Origin: CBCXVS01 sp965178525
GTDB taxonomy: Bacteria; Tectomicrobia; Entotheonellia; Entotheonellales; Entotheonellaceae
Length of the DNA stretch: 9,454 nt
Reading direction: 5' to 3'
Assembly: GCA_965178525.1 (NCBI GenBank)
Contig: CBCXVS010000290.1
Location: 1 to 9,454, forward strand
Shown: positions 1-7,243 of the stretch, in pieces
Layout of the letters: each line of letters begins with the position of its first letter
Position numbering within the stretch: position 1 is the first letter of the stretch
Translations under genes and position numbers: made by a program
Notes under the pieces: generated by a model
Databases searched by the model: none
Seen by the model: only the letters and a program-made list of their open reading frames with translations
Told to the model about the DNA's origin: nothing

Positions 1-209
1 AGAGGAGAGTCGGTCTCAGGCAATCGGCGTAACTGCTTCATCAAGAAAGGAGTTGGCTTGACTTAAGGCCATTCGGGGTAGCCATAGCTTGTGTGGTGTG
101 AGTATACCATGTCGGGAATTCTCCGTATGTAAATGCAACTCCAACCCATCCGGACCCGATCCGGAGATTGGGTGCTGCTCGATGTATAGGTAGTACCAGG
201 AGGAGAAAA
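1..209. other. Left-edge stretch without a recognised gene
   Basis: I see no recognisable gene here. Two frames are open from the window edge, closing at a TGA near 58 and a TAA near 66. Either could be the last ~20 codons of a plus-strand gene lying outside the window, but neither tail resembles a family I know. The longer minus-strand open frame across this region is low-complexity and looks like a chance reading. Confidence 0.4.
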
Positions 210-317
210 ATGCGTCACAAAGCTCGCCTCGAGCCCTGCCGGACGGGGAGGCCGATCCGTCGGATGCAAATGCAAACTGAGCTTGGGCGAGTGAACCAGC
301 CGGTCAACCTTTACTGA
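210..317 (+). CDS. Possible 35-residue small protein with strong ribosome site
   Basis: A short ORF whose ATG lies five bases after AGGAGGAG (198-205), one of the strongest Shine-Dalgarno sequences in the window. It encodes 35 residues, rich in arginine, with one cysteine (residue 10), no membrane segment and no domain I recognise, and ends in TGA. Its stop overlaps the TAA of the convergent anti-sigma-like gene, so the two 3' ends meet. The good ribosome site is the only positive evidence. A chance purine run before an ATG, or the remnant of a longer gene, is just as likely. Confidence 0.25.
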   Translation: MRHKARLEPCRTGRPIRRMQMQTELGRVNQPVNLY

Positions 318-1263
318 CGCGCCACGCCTAAGAGGTTTTGCATACGCTCCACGAGTTGTACAATTGTACGCGTATCGGCAGCCGTCATCTCCGGCTGAGC
401 GATCAGCTGATCGAGACGCTCGAACGTTCCCTCGACCTTCTGTGGCGCCGCCAGGCGGCGCAGCGCATGATGCCAAGACGACGCTAGCGCCGTCTGCCGC
501 CGCAGAGACGATGCATCGCCAGCCGCCGCCGCCAAGTACATATTTTCCAACCACGCACTGAGCTGAAAAAACGTGCTGGCTCCGGTTTCATCACCCTGTC
601 CGTAGGCATCCTCGTACAACGGCTCGAACAGGGCGAGGAATGTGGCCGCAACCTTGCCGGGATACTGCTGGCTCCGCACCATCCTCGTCACCTCATTGAG
701 GTAATCTGACAAGGCTTGCGGAGCCTGTATGCGGTTTAAGACGTTGGCGAGCACCTCAAGGTGCTGCATGGAAGCTTCGAATGCCTCGCTGCCCAACAAT
801 GCCAACGCCTCCGCATAGAGCGTACCGAGCCACATGAAGGCGATGCGGTCATCCTGGGGCATGAATCCGACCCGTGTGCCGGGCGCCGCAATGGTGGGGC
901 GGCTTTGACGAATGCTCTGACGTTCTCGGTGCTCTGTATTTGGATTTGAAATTGATAGATGGGTAAGGGATGGGTAGACTCGCATCTATCCGACTCGCGT
1001 GCCCCGAATCCTCCGATGCCCAACCAGATGTTTGCGCTCAGAGAAAGCGCCAGGCCGATCGCCAGCGCAACGCCCCATGCTGGCGCCCACGACGGGGGTA
1101 GCCAAGCCCGGAAACCGTGGCGTGCTCGCCGTTCTTCGATCTGGGCTAGCACCCGAGCCCGCAGATGCGGCGACGCCCTGGATGCGCGGATCGGTTCTAA
1201 CGCCTCAAACCAACGGACAATGTCAGCATCCTCAGGCTGGCCGTGGTCATTTTCCTGCGTCAT
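311..1263 (-). pseudogene. Anti-sigma-like single-pass membrane protein, frameshifted
   Basis: Two minus-strand frames together read as one protein. The first (from 1263, MTQENDHGQ) has a charged helical cytoplasmic N-terminus with the stretch LRARVLAQIEERRAR, then one membrane helix at about residues 60-80 (WGVALAIGLALSLSANIWLG). It continues past YQFQIQIQSTENVRAFV. The second frame then supplies a long helical C-terminal region (YAEALALLGSEAFEAS, FLALFEPLYEDAYGQ) to the TAA at 313-311. The interval is 953 bases, one short of a multiple of three, so a one-base deletion (or sequencing error) between about 866 and 905, possibly in the G4 run at 896-899, would explain the break. The start has GGGAGAAG upstream and overlaps the end of a sigma-factor gene, which is the main reason to call it a membrane partner of that sigma factor. 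I see no zinc-binding HxxxCxxC anti-sigma motif. Function is inferred from context. Confidence 0.6.
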
Positions 1264-1330
1264 ACCGCATCTTCTCCCGCAAACGCTTCCTGGCGTGCTC
1301 AAGCCGGCGGTAGCATCCATTGATGCCTAC
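1247..1330 (-). pseudogene. C-terminal remnant of an ECF-type sigma factor
   Basis: In a frame different from the gene it overlaps, the minus strand reads GCYRRLEHARKRLREKM followed by a short tail and TGA at 1249-1247. This matches the end of sigma70 region 4 in ECF sigma factors (typically GTVKSRLHRARKRLREKL): the recognition helix and the basic helix after it. The stop lies 14 bases inside the downstream anti-sigma-like gene, the overlap usual for sigma/anti-sigma pairs. Upstream the resemblance fades near 1325 and the frame hits TAG at 1384-1382, with no region 2 or region 4 start in any frame. The 5' part of the gene therefore appears to have been deleted or replaced. The fragment is too short to act as a sigma factor. 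Confidence 0.55.
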
Positions 1331-1594
1331 ACCTCCCAAAAACGAAATTCCCTGTACAACCCGTTTGTGACACACACTTGCCTAAAAAATGTTTCCTTGC
1401 TATCGCAATTGGCTTTTTTTCGCACCAACTCACCCGGCGCCACATGGACTCAAACCTGCATCGCGCGGTTGTCAAGCACGTCCATTTCTGGTAAGGATAG
1501 GGTGCTCCGAAACATCATGCATGGCACATCGACCACATAGCGTGGTAGACCAACTCTCAATTTATAGCCTGGTTACACAGAGGATGAGCGCGTT
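1331..1594. other. Spacer between sigma remnant and ilvC
   Basis: No gene is recognisable in either direction. It should hold the ilvC promoter, but I find only weak candidates: TTGTCA at 1469-1474 with TAAGGA 17 bases later, and an isolated TATAGC at 1563-1568 without a -35 partner. There is no leader peptide with runs of Leu, Val or Ile codons and no attenuator hairpin, so branched-chain amino acid attenuation of the enterobacterial kind is not supported. Confidence 0.4.
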
Positions 1595-3073
1595 ATGCAG
1601 TGGGATTTTACCTCGAAAGTCTTTGAAACCGAAGTGATTCGCCTCGCTGGCACGGAAGAGCGCATCGTGCGTGGCGGCAGGGATCGCTTTGCCCTGTTAC
1701 CCAAAGCGTTTGAAGGTATCCAACAAATTGGTGTGATCGGTTGGGGCTCTCAAGGTCCGGCACAGGCGCAGAATTTGCGGGATTCGCTTGAAGGGTCGGA
1801 CATCCGCGTCAAAGTGGGACTGCGGCCGGGTAGCGCGTCGATGGAACAGGCGCGGCAAGCCGGTTTTACAGAAGCGAATGGCACGCTGGGCGAGATGTAC
1901 GAGGTGATTCGCGAATCGGATATGGTCCTGCTGCTCATTTCCGATGCGGCGCAGGCGGACAACTACAAACCGATCTTCGAGGCGCTGCGTCCCGGCGTCA
2001 CCCTGGGCCTGTCGCACGGATTTTTGCTGCAACATCTCGAAAACGAGGGCGCCACCTTTCCACCGAACGTCAATGTCATCGCCGTGTGCCCGAAGGGCAT
2101 GGGACCATCGGTACGCCGCTTGTATGAACAGGGCAAGGAAGTCAATGGTGCCGGGATCAATTCGAGTTTTGCGGTGGTGCAGGATATCGAGGGCAAAGCC
2201 ACGGATCAGGCCCTGGGCTGGTCGATTGCGCTGGGCTCGCCGTATACCTTTATCACGACGCTGAAGAACGAATACAAGAGCGACGTCTCCGGCGAACGGG
2301 CGGTTCTTCTCGGCGCGGTGCATGGGGCGGTCGAAGCCTTGTTCCGACGTTTCGTCCAGTCCCGAGGGAGCTCGGATGACGCGGCATTCCAAAATTCAGT
2401 GGAATCGATCACTGGGCCGATCAGCAAGACGATTTCACATGAGGGGATCTTGGCGCTCTATCAATCCCTTTCGCCTGAGGACCAGCTCCAATTCACCCGC
2501 ATGTATACACTGGCGTATCCCACCTTTTACGGTCTCATTCTCGAGATTTATGAGGACGTGGAGTCCGGAAATGAGGTGCGCTCCGTCGTCGCAGCGGGCA
2601 ATCGGCTGTCGCAATACCCCATGGGGACGATCGACGGCACGCGCATGTGGCGTGTGGGTGAGCGGGTGCGGGCGCAGCGCGTGGAGAGCGACATTCCGCT
2701 GCATCCGGAGACGGCTGGCTTGTACGCGGCGGTGATGATGGCGCAGGTTGATCTGTTTCTGTCCAAGGGCCATTCGTACAGTGAGGTGTGTAACGAGTCG
2801 ATTATCGAGGCCGTCGATTCCCTCAACCCGTATATGCATGCCAGAGGTGTGGCCTATATGGTCGATAATTGCTCGACGACGGCGCGCCTAGGCGCCCGCA
2901 AATGGGGTCCGCGTTTTGACCACATCATCGAACAGGAAGTGTTTACCTCGTACGATAGTGATATCGAAATCGATGAATCCCGCATCCAGGCGTTTGTGCA
3001 GCATCCGGTGCATCAAGCCTTGAGTGTATGTGCCGAGTTACGGCCGCCGGTTGATATTTCCGTGGGGATCTGA
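1595..3073 (+). CDS. ilvC: Ketol-acid reductoisomerase, class II, plant-type
   Basis: Catalyses the Mg- and NADPH-dependent alkyl migration and reduction of acetolactate or acetohydroxybutyrate in valine, isoleucine and leucine synthesis, in the cytoplasm. At 492 residues it is the long class II form. The Rossmann motif GWGSQG (49-54) is followed by VGLRPGS (74-80), whose Arg and Ser suit NADPH. SHG (140-142) and CPKGMG (165-170) line the active site. Mg ligands are expected at D230 and E234 (YKSDVSGER) and at E397 and E401 (HSYSEVCNES), with the substrate-binding Ser in NCSTTARLG (425-433). Many stretches match plant chloroplast KARI nearly word for word (GVIGWGSQGPAQAQNLRDSL, KGMGPSVRRLY, MVDNCSTTARLGARKW), whereas the E. 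coli enzyme is quite different. It starts near the mature plant N-terminus, with no transit peptide. AGAGGA lies 10 bases before the ATG. No ilvB, ilvN, ilvD or leu gene is adjacent, so it is probably monocistronic. All key residues are present. Confidence 0.95.
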   Translation: MQWDFTSKVFETEVIRLAGTEERIVRGGRDRFALLPKAFEGIQQIGVIGWGSQGPAQAQNLRDSLEGSDIRVKVGLRPGSASMEQARQAGFTEANGTLGEMYEVIRESDMVLLLISDAAQADNYKPIFEALRPGVTLGLSHGFLLQHLENEGATFPPNVNVIAVCPKGMGPSVRRLYEQGKEVNGAGINSSFAVVQDIEGKATDQALGWSIALGSPYTFITTLKNEYKSDVSGERAVLLGAVHGAVEALFRRFVQSRGSSDDAAFQNSVESITGPISKTISHEGILALYQSLSPEDQLQFTRMYTLAYPTFYGLILEIYEDVESGNEVRSVVAAGNRLSQYPMGTIDGTRMWRVGERVRAQRVESDIPLHPETAGLYAAVMMAQVDLFLSKGHSYSEVCNESIIEAVDSLNPYMHARGVAYMVDNCSTTARLGARKWGPRFDHIIEQEVFTSYDSDIEIDESRIQAFVQHPVHQALSVCAELRPPVDISVGI

Positions 3074-3403
3074 GACCTACGCCTGTAGACACGATGCCGG
3101 TCGGGCGCGAGCGACGTGTGGTCATATCAGAGCAAGCAAAAAGGCGCTCATGGTTGCATTCGTGTGCGGGCTGGGCATGCTGTTGGCGCTGTCGCGGCCC
3201 CAGCTCGCGTGAGTTGCTGCTGCGCCTATCTCCGCTGCCCGTCGTCTGCCCATGAACTCGCCGAAGGTTTGCAAGCGTTCCATATGGGAAAAAATATGAT
3301 AGAGGAAGCAACTCGGTATGATCTCTTTCCGAGGCCTTTTGGCAAGGTCATCATCCAACACCTAAAATTGCCAGCGCATCGTCGTGTTCCTATGCGTGCT
3401 ATA
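3074..3403. other. Spacer between ilvC and the tRNA promoter
   Basis: No convincing gene. The only suggestive reading is a 20-codon ORF at 3150-3212 with a hydrophobic, leader-like sequence (MVAFVCGLGMLLALSRPQLA) behind a weak AAGG. It could be the stump of a secreted-protein gene or chance. A weak hairpin (CTCGG/CCGAG, about 3312-3333) followed by TTTT could be the ilvC terminator, but it lies about 240 bases after the stop with a 12-base loop, so I do not call it. Confidence 0.4.
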
Positions 3404-3432
3404 TTGACCCGCACTCTGACGGCGGTTAGAAT
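3404..3432 (+). promoter_or_regulatory. Sigma70-type promoter of tRNA-Leu
   Basis: TTGACC (3404-3409, five of six consensus bases), a 17-base spacer, then TAGAAT (3427-3432, five of six). Transcription would begin near 3440, giving a leader of about 58 bases before the tRNA. It is the best promoter match in the window and is well placed for a strongly expressed tRNA gene. Confidence 0.7.
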
Positions 3433-3497
3433 CAAAGACTACAGCAGGTCTTAGCGGCTAATTGTCAATCAGCATAAGCTTTTGATTTTCCCAATCT

Positions 3498-3584
3498 GCC
3501 GGGGTGGTGGAACTTGGTAGACACAAGGGACTTAAAATCCATTGGCCGTTTACGGCCGTGCCGGTTCGAGTCCGGCCCTCGGCA
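3498..3584 (+). tRNA. tRNA-Leu, anticodon UAA
   Basis: A type II tRNA with a long variable arm. The acceptor stem is GCCGGGG (3498-3504) with CCTCGGC (3577-3583), including one G-U pair, and the discriminator base is A3584. The D-arm has GTG (3507-3509) and CAC (3522-3524) around a GG-containing loop. The anticodon loop CTTAAAA (3531-3537) holds TAA at 3533-3535. The variable arm is GGCCG-TTTA-CGGCC (3544-3557). The T arm is GCCGG-TTCGAGT-CCGGC (3560-3576). CCA is not encoded; CTTG follows the discriminator. The anticodon stem AGGGA/TCCAT has a G-A mismatch (G3527 with A3541, tRNA positions 28 and 42) where E. coli tRNA-Leu(UAA) has G-C. It decodes UUA and UUG. Confidence 0.93.
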
Positions 3585-3692
3585 CTTGACCCCGTCCGTG
3601 TCCAGCCGTCTCGGTACACGAACACCATTAGAGTGCGACCACGTTGTTCGGCAACATGGCTCCGCAGCGTGTAACAAAAAAGTGAGGTAACC

Positions 3693-4715
3693 ATGGTTGT
3701 CCATGTGCTGGTGACAGGAGGCGCTGGTTTTATCGGGTCGCACCTCTGCGCCCGTCTATGTGCCGCAGGGCATCGGGTCACATGTTTGGACAACCTGGAT
3801 GATTTTTACGACCCGGCGATCAAGCAGGCCAATGTCCAGCGCTTGCAGCAGGATCCGGCCGTCGCGGCCTATCTCACCGTCCACCACGGCGATATTCGGG
3901 ACCAAGAGACGTTGCAGCACCTCTTTCGGGCTGAGCCCATCGATGCCGTGTTTCATCTCGCCGCCCGTGCCGGCGTGCGGCCTTCCATCGAGCACACCTT
4001 GCTCTACGGCGATATCAATCTGCAGGGAACCCTGAGCCTGCTGGAATGCTGTAAGCAATTCCAGGTGCGACCGTTCCTTTTCGGCTCCTCCTCGTCCGTC
4101 TATGGCGCGCGTACGCAAGGGCCATTCGCCGAAGACGATGACGTCAGTACACCGGTCTCTCCCTATGCCGCGACGAAACGTGCCGGGGAACTGCTGTGCT
4201 ACACGTATTCACACCTCTATGCCATGCGCATTGCCTGCCTACGCTTTTTCACGGTCTATGGGCCGGGACAACGGCCGGACTTGGCCATTCACAAATTTGC
4301 CCGCCTGATGGCCCAAGGTCAGCCATTGCCTGTCTATGGAGACGGCTCATCACAGCGAGATTACACTTACGTCGACGACATCGTGGATGGGATGATCGAG
4401 GCCTGGGCGTGGCTCCAACAGGGCGATACCCAAACCGGTATCTGCGAAATTTTCAATCTCGGCGGCTCCCATCCGGTCGTCTTGCTTGAACTCATTCGTC
4501 TTTTGGAAACCGCGCTCGGATACCCGGCCCAACTCGATTGGCAACCGGCCCAACTTGGCGACGTCCCCATTACGTTTGCGGATCTCAAAAAGTCACAAGC
4601 CCTTCTCGGATACCAACCCCAGGTCGATATTACGACCGGGATACAGCGCTTTGCCAACTGGTTTTTGCAGCAACCCGTCCCCGCTCAGCATACGCCATCG
4701 TCACGGCTCGGATGA
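3693..4715 (+). CDS. NAD-dependent nucleotide-sugar epimerase (UDP-glucuronate 4-epimerase-like)
   Basis: An extended short-chain dehydrogenase/reductase of 340 residues that probably inverts C4 of a UDP-sugar through a 4-keto intermediate using bound NAD, in the cytoplasm. The NAD-binding motif GGAGFIG is at 9-15, with an acidic residue after strand two (LDNLDD, 32-37). FHLAARAGVRPS (87-98) contacts the cofactor. The catalytic Ser lies in SSSSVYG (132-138), and the YxxxK pair is Y158 and K162 (PYAATK). RFFTVYGPGQRPDLA (184-198) and the substrate-domain motif RDYTYVDDIVDG (222-233) are also present. DNLDDFYDP and the SSSSVYG context resemble CapI/GAE-type UDP-glucuronate 4-epimerases, but UDP-glucose or UDP-GlcNAc 4-epimerase activity cannot be excluded. 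GAGG lies six bases before the ATG. Its 3' end overlaps the convergent HTTM gene by 15 bases. No lesion is visible. Confidence 0.85.
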   Translation: MVVHVLVTGGAGFIGSHLCARLCAAGHRVTCLDNLDDFYDPAIKQANVQRLQQDPAVAAYLTVHHGDIRDQETLQHLFRAEPIDAVFHLAARAGVRPSIEHTLLYGDINLQGTLSLLECCKQFQVRPFLFGSSSSVYGARTQGPFAEDDDVSTPVSPYAATKRAGELLCYTYSHLYAMRIACLRFFTVYGPGQRPDLAIHKFARLMAQGQPLPVYGDGSSQRDYTYVDDIVDGMIEAWAWLQQGDTQTGICEIFNLGGSHPVVLLELIRLLETALGYPAQLDWQPAQLGDVPITFADLKKSQALLGYQPQVDITTGIQRFANWFLQQPVPAQHTPSSRLG

Positions 4716-6221
4716 GAATGCGTCTGGCCCCGGCAATGGGACGGATTGGCAGGCAGGATTCTCATGTCGGTCTAGTAGCGTCCGGCACAGGACAGGACCC
4801 ACCTCGGAACACTGAAAGCTCATGACGAATCGCCTGCGCTCTCGTTGTAAGGCCGCTCGGGCCGGATGAATTCGCCGGATATGGGACCATGCGGTCACAC
4901 GGTCTGTGATGGGCGAACGGCGGCAAAAACGTTGCGCCAATCGAGTTAGGATACTGCGCTTGAGTGCTGCTCGGTGTTGCCGCGGCACCGCGATCCAGCG
5001 CACATTGTGGAGGTAGGATTGCAGCAGTATGGCACGCAATGACGTAGGAAATAGCTGCGAGGGTTCCAACACGCGTTGCCGGGTACCCGCATCCGTGGCC
5101 CTGACGCGGTAACGTATCGTATAGTTCTTCCGGTCAATCCAGTTAAACAATTGATAATCCTGAGCAAACCCGCCTATCCACAAGAGTGTATAGGCGGGTT
5201 TGTGCACCGCTCCGACAATTGGCAGACGACGCATCATGGCGAGCGTCAGGAGCAGCAGAAAGGCCAACGCCAGCCGCCCAGCCCAGCCACTGTGCCGCGG
5301 CATGGCGGGCGTGTGTGGATCGATCTCGCTCCGAAACCAGCCATACATGATCTCATTCCGGAAAAAAAGCACGGCTGTGGCCATCAGTGCGAGATTGGCG
5401 AACGGAATGCGCAGGGTCACAAGAATCCCAAGATGGAATCCGACCTGGCCGAGGAGGCCCAGCCATTTGAGGGGGTGCCCACAGCTCCTGGTAAGCAAGA
5501 TAGGCAGAAGGGGTTCGATGATCAGGGCCAGATAATTAGCTACCCGCAGCAGGGAGAGTGCGTCAGGACCCCAAAGCTCGGGCGTATAGGCCAGCGGCAA
5601 GCGTAAGGTTGCATAAACGGCTAATCCATGGCGCCACAGCGGGCTCTCCAATTTCCACCAGCCGGCGACCAGATAGACTAGGCAGACATTCGCCAACAAG
5701 CAGCGGAGAGTCGCACTTGGCACGGTGACGTAGCGCCAGGTTGCCCAGCAGCGTGATCCCTGCCGCCACCAGCCGCTTATCGTCAAGGTATGACCAACAG
5801 GAAGCAGCATCAGCCAAAAGAGGAGCAGGTGGATGATGGCATCGTCCATATACATGACGATGAAATTCCACCGATAGGTGGACACCGCGATGATGAAAAG
5901 CCCACCAGCACAGAGCTTGACACGGTAGCCCAACACGATGCCGCATGCGCCCAGACAGGCCAGGCCGAACACGCCATAGAAAAACCACACTGGCAAGCCA
6001 GGATGGAACAAGCTGAGACGCGTAAACCAATAGATGCGTTACAACAACGCATGATCCAGTAAACCATCCGGGTCGCTAAAGTCCGGAACTTGCTGCAGTA
6101 AGCTCACAAAATAGGCACCACACAACAAGCCGGCCAGCACACGAAACACGTCCAAAGGCAAAGCGAAGGTATTCTGGCGCCACTAGGTCTGCAAACGTGT
6201 ACAGGTCCGGCTCAGTATCAT
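4701..6221 (-). pseudogene. HTTM-family multipass membrane protein, interrupted by stop codons
   Basis: The minus-strand frame is open from 6038 to the TGA at 4703-4701 and encodes several hydrophobic helices (VWFFYGVFGLACLGACGIVL, IIHLLLFWLMLLPVG, LALAFLLLLTLAMMRRLPIV), then a soluble tail with SLRAILLQSYLHNVRW. This is the layout of HTTM proteins, distant relatives of vitamin K-dependent gamma-carboxylase whose bacterial function is mostly unknown. The conserved N-terminus lies upstream in the same frame: LDVFRVLAGLLCGAYFVSLL and FSDPDGLLDHALL, then TAA at 6041-6039, then RIYWFTRLSLF. A further in-frame TAG is at 6185-6183, 12 codons after a possible ATG at 6221-6219. That one may lie before the true start, since TTG and GTG codons occur between it and the homology. 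The TAA clearly falls inside the family domain, so the gene is probably inactive. A shorter product from a TTG near 6011 would lack the first helix. Confidence 0.7.
5166..5201. repeat. 36-base near-perfect inverted repeat inside the HTTM gene
   Basis: Arms AAACCCGCCTAT (5166-5177) and ATAGGCGGGTTT (5190-5201) are perfect complements. Inside them CAC and GTG pair again after one mismatch, leaving a four-base loop, so 15 pairs form in a 36-base hairpin. On the minus strand it encodes KPAYTLLWIGGF, in a hydrophobic part of the protein. It has no T-run and so does not look like an intrinsic terminator. Confidence 0.75.
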
Positions 6222-6351
6222 ACTAGAGAACCATGCGGAGGCGCTGTTGTCGCCAAGGCGGGTGCATGCATGACAGACGGGGAAAAACGTAGCGCGAAGC
6301 AGCAAGGCGCCGAATCGGTAACATCCTACTGCTTCGCAACGTCATACGGGA

Positions 6352-6924
6352 CTACCGGATGGCTTCTACATCGGCACTATCGATGTCGACAGCCACGGAT
6401 TTTTGAATGAGATCGATACTGATGACAAAACGATAATTCTTCTTTTTTTCCACCAAGACCCCTTCGGCGCCAGCCAACGGGCCACGCTTGACCCGCACGA
6501 CCATCCCTTCTTTCAAATAGGGATACGGGTCGTAGGGCAAACGATGTTCCACCATCGTGCGGATGGCGTCGATCTGCTCTGCTGGTATAGGCTCCGGCAA
6601 GCCGTTTAAACTCACAAGACGCATAACACCCACCGTCTAGAGCACGTGTAAGCGATCCTGCAGGGCAAAATATCCGAAGATGTAACCGCCGAACAACGGG
6701 ACCTCAATCATTTTCACGCGGTCTTTCCAGACACTACGCTTGAGATGCGACGGCAAGAGATGGGTGATTCCCTTGGCGTCGAACTGATCGCGGACGACCT
6801 TCTCATGGCGTGACCGGGTGTGAATCGCGTACCAGAAGGGTTGTTGCGTGTAGTCTTCTACCACTGTCTGCACATCATTCAAGGCACCGTTCCTCCCCTT
6901 CTGTACCATGAACGTCCTAGACAT
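6352..6924 (-). pseudogene. NusG/RfaH-like transcription elongation factor, split by an amber codon
   Basis: Reads as a 190-codon protein in one frame with a single internal TAG at 6639-6637. The first 95 residues form the NGN domain: WYAIHTRSRHEKVVRDQF (31-48), LLPSHLKRSVWKDR (56-69) and PLFGGYIFG (76-84), the hallmark of NusG, RfaH and UpxY proteins. After the amber come MRLVSLNG and then the KOW domain (LKEGMVVRVKRGPLAGAEGV), ending EAIR and TAG. Relatives usually read close to LQTPGVVRLV across the break, so the amber probably replaced CAG (Gln) by one C-to-T change. Such specialised paralogues bind paused RNA polymerase and prevent termination in long polysaccharide operons, which fits the neighbouring epimerases. 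Reinitiation at the GTG (6633) two codons after the stop could make a separate KOW fragment. The start at 6924 is uncertain; an ATG at 6909 has AGGA five bases upstream. Confidence 0.75.
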
Positions 6925-6956
6925 ACATGTCAGGCGTTCAAAAGGTGCTTCAACAT

Positions 6957-6965
6957 ATTATAACA
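6957..6965 (-). promoter_or_regulatory. Extended -10 promoter of the NusG-like gene
   Basis: On the minus strand, TGTTATAAT combines a perfect TATAAT hexamer (6962-6957) with the upstream TG of an extended -10 element. The -35 region is poor (ATGTCG at 17 bases), as is usual for this class. The start site would fall near 6950, giving a leader of about 26 bases to the ATG at 6924 or about 41 to the ATG at 6909. This suggests the NusG-like gene is transcribed separately from wecB. Confidence 0.5.
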
Positions 6966-7243
6966 ATGTTTGCCGTACCCGACATGGGTGAACGATTACA
7001 ACCTGCGCGCACCTCGCGTGATGACACGGTGAACAGCTGTGCAACGATAGCGAGGACACGACGGGGCGAGAGGTCAAGATATGTGCATGTGACTGGCCGG
7101 GCAGGGGCGTGTTGGGCACGCCTCCCTGCAATTGCCAGCATTATCGGAACCCGTCTGGGAAAACTTAAATGATGCCGAGCCCACGAAAACCCCCATCATG
7201 TATCGGAAAATGCTCATCCATGGCGCGAAAACGCATCAGGTTA
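6966..7243. other. Spacer between wecB and the NusG-like gene
   Basis: No gene fragment is recognisable on either strand. On the minus strand, downstream of wecB, ATGATG and CATCAT (about 7170-7200) can pair across a 20-base loop with a few T residues after, which is too weak to call a terminator. Confidence 0.4.

Noticed and set aside
954..990. Eight-base direct repeat GATGGGTA and inverted repeat GATAGATG/CATCTATC
   Set aside because: Short, within the linker of the anti-sigma-like gene, and near the level expected by chance.
1305..1315. GGCGGTAGCAT, matching the E. coli RfaH ops element, in a window with an RfaH-like gene
   Set aside because: It lies on the opposite strand to the sigma remnant and heads no polysaccharide operon. 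A match of this length is not unlikely by chance, and ops specificity is known for enterobacterial RfaH, not for this paralogue.
1389..1637. Possible leader peptide upstream of ilvC
   Set aside because: The frame has no cluster of Leu, Val or Ile codons, overlaps the ilvC start in another frame, and has no attenuator structure after it.
1697..2392. Long minus-strand open frame opposite ilvC
   Set aside because: A shadow of the ilvC codon pattern, with no ribosome site or recognisable domain.
3458..3793. Minus-strand open frames reading through the tRNA-Leu gene
   Set aside because: They are antisense translations of the tRNA and its flanks, a well-known source of false proteins.
6039..6639. 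Reassignment of UAG/UAA to glutamine
   Set aside because: TAA ends the anti-sigma-like gene with no protein-like extension after it, and TAG ends the KOW domain where the family normally stops. Ordinary nonsense mutations fit better.
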